Notes under the pieces: generated by a model
Database searches by the model: none
Told to the model about the DNA's origin: nothing
What the model saw: only the letters and a program-made list of their open reading frames with translations
Shown here: positions 59,116 through 64,000 of the stretch, in pieces
How positions within the stretch are numbered: the stretch's first letter is position 1
Layout: the number at the start of each line of letters is the position of its first letter
Origin: Snodgrassella alvi
GTDB taxonomy: Bacteria > Pseudomonadota > Gammaproteobacteria > Burkholderiales > Neisseriaceae
Reading direction: 5' to 3'
Length of the DNA stretch: 64,000 nt
Assembly: GCF_002777745.1 (NCBI RefSeq)
Contig: NZ_MEIO01000049.1
Location: 62,001 to 126,000, forward strand
Program-made: the position numbers and the translations under genes

Positions 59116-60099
59116 GGGGTATCCTTTAGAGACTGGAAAACAAGAATTGAAAACATAGTTTTATTTTTGGGAAAAATACGCTGGTATGAGGTTATTTATG
59201 TTAAATGGTTTTCTGGTGCTGGCTGGGTTATATTCATACCCATTGATACAGTGTATGTGATTAGCTACGCAGCCAGCTTGAAGTCATAATACTGTATCAC
59301 AGTTTATTGCTGTTGCTGGCAATATCTGAATGTAGTTGTTGTGTAAGGAGCAGTGTTGTACTAATGTGGTACTGCTCAGCTAATCTGTGTGCAAGGTTAG
59401 GCCAGAGATTGGCACATAATCACTATGGTAAGGCGTGTGTGTTCGTGTGCGCGATCCAGACTGGATTCGTTGGACTATGGTTTTTGTGATGTTTATCCGC
59501 ACGATATTAAAAGGCGTTTATCTGGTTTATTTTACTAATCTGGTATAAGGGGGGTATTTGATGGTAGTGGGTAAGTATTCTGAGTGATCTGAATGTGATA
59601 CTGGATAGATGTTAGTTTGTTTGTATATTGCCGCCAATGGTATTTTACGGTACTTCGCTGATTTGTATTGTTGGGCATTATGAGTCTGTAATAAAGCAAA
59701 TATTGCGACGCGGTGAAACAGCAACTCTGTTTACTGCTTAGTGTTTAGTCTGTCAGGTATGACCGGAATAATGGATGGTTTGCTACGGGTATATTGTGGC
59801 GGTTATTTTCTGGTTATCGGTTTTGTTGCAGTATGGCTGGCATTATCTGCGATTGTTGTCGGTTATGAAGTCCAGTAGTGGTATTGGCGGACATGACTGT
59901 TATTAGGTTAAATATGAATAATACCCGCCTTGATGCGATGGTACAGCTCAGATATGGCGGTATTGAGGCTGTGTGCATTATATTTCTGTATTTTAAGGAT
60001 AAAATATTGCTAATACTGTGCACGGCTGCGCTGGGGTTGATTGCGTGCATGGTAGCCGTACAATAGGCGGAATGGATTTGGATATTGAGAGTATTGAAG
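59116..60099. other. 984-base gene-free spacer before pepN
   Basis: No credible gene. A 7-bp inverted repeat GAGCAGT/ACTGCTC (59348-59354 with 59371-59377) stands out but has no T tail. The composition is T-rich on the plus strand, like the other spacers around 47-60 kb. Confidence 0.45.
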
Positions 60100-62745
60100 A
60101 TGAGTGAAAATAAAGTGGTTCATTATCTAAAAGATTATCAGGCACCGGATTTTGCGGTTGCTGATATTAATCTGACCTTTTCTCTGGAGGATGCTTATAC
60201 CACTGTCCTCAATCGTATGACTGTTGTCCCCCGACAGGGATGTAAACCCTGTGTGCTGGACGGCAGTGCTGAGCTGTTGCAGGTTGTTTTAAATGGTAAG
60301 CTTTTGTCTCCGCATGAATATGCAGTTGCAGATGAGAAACTGATTATTCATACTGTGCCAGATAGTGAGTTTGTGCTGGAAATCTCTACCCGATTGTATC
60401 CGGCACAGAACAAGACGCTGATGGGACTGTACGAATCTGGTGATAATTTGTATACCCAGAATGAGCCAGAAGGCTTTCGCAAGATTACCTATTATTTTGA
60501 CCGGCCGGATGTTATGAGCCAGTTTACCACTACTATCATTGGTGATAAGCAGCGTTATCCGGTTATGCTGTCTAATGGTAATTTGATTGATAGCGGTGAG
60601 CTGGACAATGGCCGTCACTGGGTATGTTGGCGAGACCCGTTTGCTAAACCAAGCTATCTGTTTGCACTGGTGGCTGGGAAGCTGGCGATGCTGGAGGGCA
60701 GTTTTACTACCCGCAGTGGTAAAGAGGTGGCACTGAAGTTTTATACCCGTCCGGAAGACTCTGCCAAGGCAGGCTTTGCGCTGGAATCGCTGAAGCATGC
60801 GATGCAGTGGGATGAAGAGCGTTTTAATCTGGAATACGATCTGAATATTTTTATGGTTGTGGCTGTAAGCGATTTTAATATGGGCGCCATGGAAAATAAG
60901 GGTCTGAATATTTTCAATACTAAATATGTGCTCGCCAGCAGTGATACGGCCACTGATGCTGATTTTGAAGCAATTGAGGGGGTGATTGGTCACGAGTATT
61001 TCCATAATTGGACAGGTAACCGGGTAACTTGTCGTGATTGGTTTCAGTTGTCATTGAAAGAAGGACTGACGGTATTCCGTGATCAGGAATTTTCAGCCGA
61101 TCGTGCCAGTAGGGCAGTACGTCGTATTCATAATGTCAGGGTGTTGCGCAGCATGCAGTTTGCCGAGGATGCTGGCCCGATGGCACATCCGGTACGGCCA
61201 GCTTCATATGAGGAAATGAATAATTTCTATACGTTGACTGTGTATGAGAAAGGTGCTGAAGTGGTACGTATGTACCATACACTTCTGGGTGAGGACGGTT
61301 TTCAGAAAGGTATGCAGCTTTACTTCCAGCGCCATGATGGTCAGGCGGTTACCTGTGATGATTTCCGCGCTGCGATGGCGGATGCCAATGGTGTTAATCT
61401 GGAGCAGTTTGCTTTATGGTACAGTCAGGCTGGTACGCCGCAGATTAAAGCGCATGGTGAATATGATGCGGGCAAACGTACTTTCAGCTTGCATTTGCAG
61501 CAGTACATTCCACCCACTCCTGATATGGCAGACAAGCTGCCGATGGTGATTCCGGTTAAAGTGGGTTTGCTGGGCAGGGATGGTGCACCTGTAGCATTCA
61601 GACTGGGCGATACGGATGTGGCAGTAGATGAAACAGTACTGGTATTCAATCAGGCGCAACAGACATTTGTGTTTGATGATGTTGCTCAGGAGGTGGTGCC
61701 ATCATTATTGCGTGGTTTCAGTGCTCCTGTAAGACTAGATTATCCATATAGTGATGCTGATTTGATGCTGCTGCTGGCACATGATGGTGATTCCTTTGCA
61801 CGCTGGGAAGCTGCACAAACCTTGTACCGGCGTGCCGTTGCGGCTAATTTGGTGGCACTAGAAGCAAATCAGCCGGTTCCCCATCATGCTGAGCTGGCAG
61901 AGGCAATTACTGCGGCGTTGAATGCGGATATTGAACCGGCTTATAAGGCAGTATTATTGCAGGTGCCGACTGAGGCGGAGTTGTGGGAAGATGCGCAAAG
62001 TATTAATCCTGAGTTGTATGTACGTGCACGGCAGGCACTGTTGCAGGATCTGGCCGGTAGTATGGAGGATACGCTGACGCACTGGCGTACATGGGCCGAT
62101 AAGCAGGAGCAGAACAGTAAGTATGCGGCACCGCAGGAGTATCATCCTGATCTGGCCGGAGTTCGTAGTTTGCGCAATACTTTATTGCAATGGGGTGTTC
62201 AGGCCAGAGCGCAATTATTGCAAACTATTGCAGCGGAATACACGCAGCGTGCCACTAATATGACTCATGAGTTTGGTATGTTATTGGCTGTTAATCATCT
62301 GTCTGATGATAAACGGAATGAGTTATTAGATGGGTTTGCTCAGCGTTATGCTCACGATGATCTGGTGATGGATAAATATTTTATGCTGATTGGCGGCAGC
62401 CAGCGTGCTGATACTTTGCAACAGGTACAGGCAGCGTTGCAGCATCCTGCTTTCAGTCTGGAAAATCCGAACAAGGTGCGTTCGCTACTGGGCAGTTTTA
62501 GCCGTAATATCCGGCATTTTCATGCTGCTGATGGTAGTGGCTATCGTTTTGTTGCTGAGCATATATTGCATATTGATGGATTTAATCCGCAGGTGGCATC
62601 GCGTCTGGTACAGGCATTTAATCTGTATGGCCGGCTGGAACCGCAACGCAAGGCGTTAATGGCTGAGCAGTTGCTGCGGATTCAGAAGCAAGAGCATTTA
62701 TCCAAAGACAGCCGTGAGATTGTGGATAAGATTTTACGTGACTGA
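60100..62745 (+). CDS. pepN: Aminopeptidase N
   Basis: PepN is a cytoplasmic M1 zinc aminopeptidase that finishes protein breakdown by removing N-terminal residues. The 881-residue protein shows the exopeptidase motif GAMEN (262-266) and the zinc site HEYFHNW with H298, E299, H302 and the third ligand E321 (HExxH-x18-E). The C-terminal DUF3458-type alpha-helical region marks the Gram-negative PepN subfamily. I start at ATG 60100 (MSENKVVHYLKDY); five upstream codons from TTG 60085 are in frame. It appears to be monocistronic. Confidence 0.96.
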   Translation: MSENKVVHYLKDYQAPDFAVADINLTFSLEDAYTTVLNRMTVVPRQGCKPCVLDGSAELLQVVLNGKLLSPHEYAVADEKLIIHTVPDSEFVLEISTRLYPAQNKTLMGLYESGDNLYTQNEPEGFRKITYYFDRPDVMSQFTTTIIGDKQRYPVMLSNGNLIDSGELDNGRHWVCWRDPFAKPSYLFALVAGKLAMLEGSFTTRSGKEVALKFYTRPEDSAKAGFALESLKHAMQWDEERFNLEYDLNIFMVVAVSDFNMGAMENKGLNIFNTKYVLASSDTATDADFEAIEGVIGHEYFHNWTGNRVTCRDWFQLSLKEGLTVFRDQEFSADRASRAVRRIHNVRVLRSMQFAEDAGPMAHPVRPASYEEMNNFYTLTVYEKGAEVVRMYHTLLGEDGFQKGMQLYFQRHDGQAVTCDDFRAAMADANGVNLEQFALWYSQAGTPQIKAHGEYDAGKRTFSLHLQQYIPPTPDMADKLPMVIPVKVGLLGRDGAPVAFRLGDTDVAVDETVLVFNQAQQTFVFDDVAQEVVPSLLRGFSAPVRLDYPYSDADLMLLLAHDGDSFARWEAAQTLYRRAVAANLVALEANQPVPHHAELAEAITAALNADIEPAYKAVLLQVPTEAELWEDAQSINPELYVRARQALLQDLAGSMEDTLTHWRTWADKQEQNSKYAAPQEYHPDLAGVRSLRNTLLQWGVQARAQLLQTIAAEYTQRATNMTHEFGMLLAVNHLSDDKRNELLDGFAQRYAHDDLVMDKYFMLIGGSQRADTLQQVQAALQHPAFSLENPNKVRSLLGSFSRNIRHFHAADGSGYRFVAEHILHIDGFNPQVASRLVQAFNLYGRLEPQRKALMAEQLLRIQKQEHLSKDSREIVDKILRD

Positions 62746-62872
62746 TATGTTGGTTGCTTAGTACCGGACTGAATAAAATGAATCAGAGCACTACAGTTTA
62801 TGCTGGGGTGCTCTTTTGATATGAATAGGCTTTTGGCTATTAAGGCTCAGGTAGGCTATGGTGTAGCGCTGT

Positions 62873-64000
62873 TTATCCTTCAAGCAGCTGCTTGCCCAGA
62901 TAATCGTTTTCTCTGGCCATTCCCGGCAGGACAAAGAAAAAGCCTCCACCAAATGGTTTGATATAGCGTTCCAGTGGTTCGCCATTTAAGCGGTTTTGGG
63001 TATCGATAAAGCCTTTTTTCAGGTCATTCTGGTAGGCCACGAAAATCAGCCCCATATCAAGCTGGCCGCTGGGTAATACACCTAGTGAGTAACTGAAGCT
63101 GCGCCGGCGTAATCTGGCTACATGCCGTTCCGGAATACGTGGTTCAGCACGGCGCATATGCGAATCGAACAGAATGCGGTCGCCATGCGGGTCGCGATTC
63201 ATCTGAGGATCATCGGTTTCATGCTGCATGCCGATGGGTGCGCCGCTGGTTTTGTAACGGCCAAAATCGTTTTCCTGATCTTCCAGTGGTGTTCTGTCCC
63301 AGAATTCCAGATTAAAGCGAATCAGGCGAATAGCCTGATAGCTGCCGCCCAAACACCATGCAGGTTCATGATTGTCGGCAGTTACCCATACCAGTTCGTT
63401 CATTAGTTTGCTATCGGTAATGGAGGCATTGCCGGTACCATCTTTAAAGCCAAACAGGTTGATGGCAGTGTTATGTTGGTCGATATCGCGTGCTGGCAGA
63501 AATCCATCCATTTTCCAAACGGGTATCATGAACCGGTTGCAGTGGCTAATCAGATCGCGCAGGGCATAAATTACGCTTTCGCGGCTGTTGGCACATAGCT
63601 GAATCGACAAGTCTCCGCCACACCAGTCTTTTTCCAGCCGGTCGTTGGGAAAGCGTGGCATGGGAATCAGTTTTTTTGGTTTATGTTTGGCCAGACCAAA
63701 GCGCTGGTCAAACAAGCTGGCGCCTACGGCTACGGTAATGGTAAGCGAATCTGGTGACAGGTTATGGCCGAGCAGCCCGGATTCCACCGGAGGCAGTTGG
63801 TCATTTTTGCCTGTTGTCAATGTCTGTGGTCGGGTGAGATAGGCAATGCGCTGGGAAATGAGCTGTAATAACTGTTGTAGTTGGGCTTTTTCTCGTGTGG
63901 TGACATTAAAGACAACAAAAATGGCTTCTTTGGTATCGGGGGTGATCACACCGGCCTGATGGTTGCCCCAGTAATCGACAGCCTGACTGTAATCGTGACT
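62873..64000 (-). CDS. efeB: Dyp-type heme peroxidase, EfeB-like (5' end outside window)
   Basis: The frame stays open to the window edge (WGNHQAGVITP precedes the first internal start), so the N-terminus is missing. The protein has the DyP motif GFKDGTGN with the catalytic Asp, the heme-ligand His in the RIPERHVARLRRR region, and a C-terminus typical of the family. YWGNHQAG resembles EfeB, the Tat-exported partner of the EfeUO iron system, which oxidises or takes iron from heme; the presence of a Tat signal cannot be checked here. A spacer of 127 bases separates its 3' end from pepN. Confidence 0.88.
   Translation of the reverse strand, partial: SHDYSQAVDYWGNHQAGVITPDTKEAIFVVFNVTTREKAQLQQLLQLISQRIAYLTRPQTLTTGKNDQLPPVESGLLGHNLSPDSLTITVAVGASLFDQRFGLAKHKPKKLIPMPRFPNDRLEKDWCGGDLSIQLCANSRESVIYALRDLISHCNRFMIPVWKMDGFLPARDIDQHNTAINLFGFKDGTGNASITDSKLMNELVWVTADNHEPAWCLGGSYQAIRLIRFNLEFWDRTPLEDQENDFGRYKTSGAPIGMQHETDDPQMNRDPHGDRILFDSHMRRAEPRIPERHVARLRRRSFSYSLGVLPSGQLDMGLIFVAYQNDLKKGFIDTQNRLNGEPLERYIKPFGGGFFFVLPGMARENDYLGKQLLEG

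Noticed and set aside
59348-59377. Inverted repeat GAGCAGT/ACTGCTC in the cycA-pepN spacer
   Set aside because: A short stem with a 16-base loop and no T tail; not enough to call a terminator or operator.

Overview
The window is a 64 kb chromosomal segment from a low-GC member of the Neisseriaceae (Betaproteobacteria). Protein sequences and gene order match Neisseria closely: topA-rsmD-ferredoxin, tRNA-tuf-tRNA-secE-nusG-rplKAJL-rpoBC-rpsLG-fusA-tuf-rpsJ, lptM-lysA divergent from cyaY, and earP-efp. The AT-rich composition, large decayed spacers and sparse uptake-like motifs would fit Snodgrassella or a close host-restricted relative. That genus assignment is inference; the family assignment is solid.

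Layout. 1-20.2 kb is a dense, co-oriented block for translation and transcription: the end of topA, rsmD, a 2[4Fe-4S] ferredoxin, tRNA-Tyr/Gly/Thr, tuf, tRNA-Trp, secE, nusG, the L11-L1 and L10-L12 ribosomal genes with a recognisable L10 leader, rpoBC, the str operon (rpsL, rpsG, fusA, a second tuf) and rpsJ. rpsJ ends in a strong terminator, so the usual S10 operon continuation (rplC onward) is absent. 20.3-23.0 kb is a graveyard of at least four decayed pieces of one IS3-family element, around an intact ElaA-like acetyltransferase gene. 23.1-25.9 kb holds lptM-lysA, divergent cyaY and a LysR regulator. 25.9-29.0 kb is mostly decayed DNA around an orphan ATP-grasp gene and includes a rotted partial copy of thiL. 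The functional thiL-pgpA pair follows.

30.6-39.5 kb carries zapG, a DnaQ-type exonuclease with a UvrC-like tail, tRNA-Arg/Glu, a SIMPL-domain protein, the 4.5S (SRP) RNA gene, a RhlE-like helicase, recA, trpE and bfd. 39.5-47.7 kb carries gyrA, earP-efp (arginine rhamnosylation of EF-P), norM-murB and a TetR regulator. Two consensus DnaA boxes lie in the gyrA-earP spacer. 48-64 kb has lower gene density, with long spacers: an MBL-fold hydrolase, a lipoprotein, pta, a DUF3079 gene, thiO-thiS, thiG, a CycA-like permease, pepN and an EfeB-type DyP peroxidase cut by the window edge.

Working together: the first 20 kb supplies core gene expression. EarP modifies and activates EF-P for polyproline translation. 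ThiO, ThiS and ThiG make the thiazole half of thiamine and ThiL makes the final thiamine diphosphate. LysA closes lysine biosynthesis. I saw no CRISPR array, prophage, defence island or secondary-metabolite cluster. The unusual content is genome decay and rearrangement, plus several regulatory RNAs and sites.
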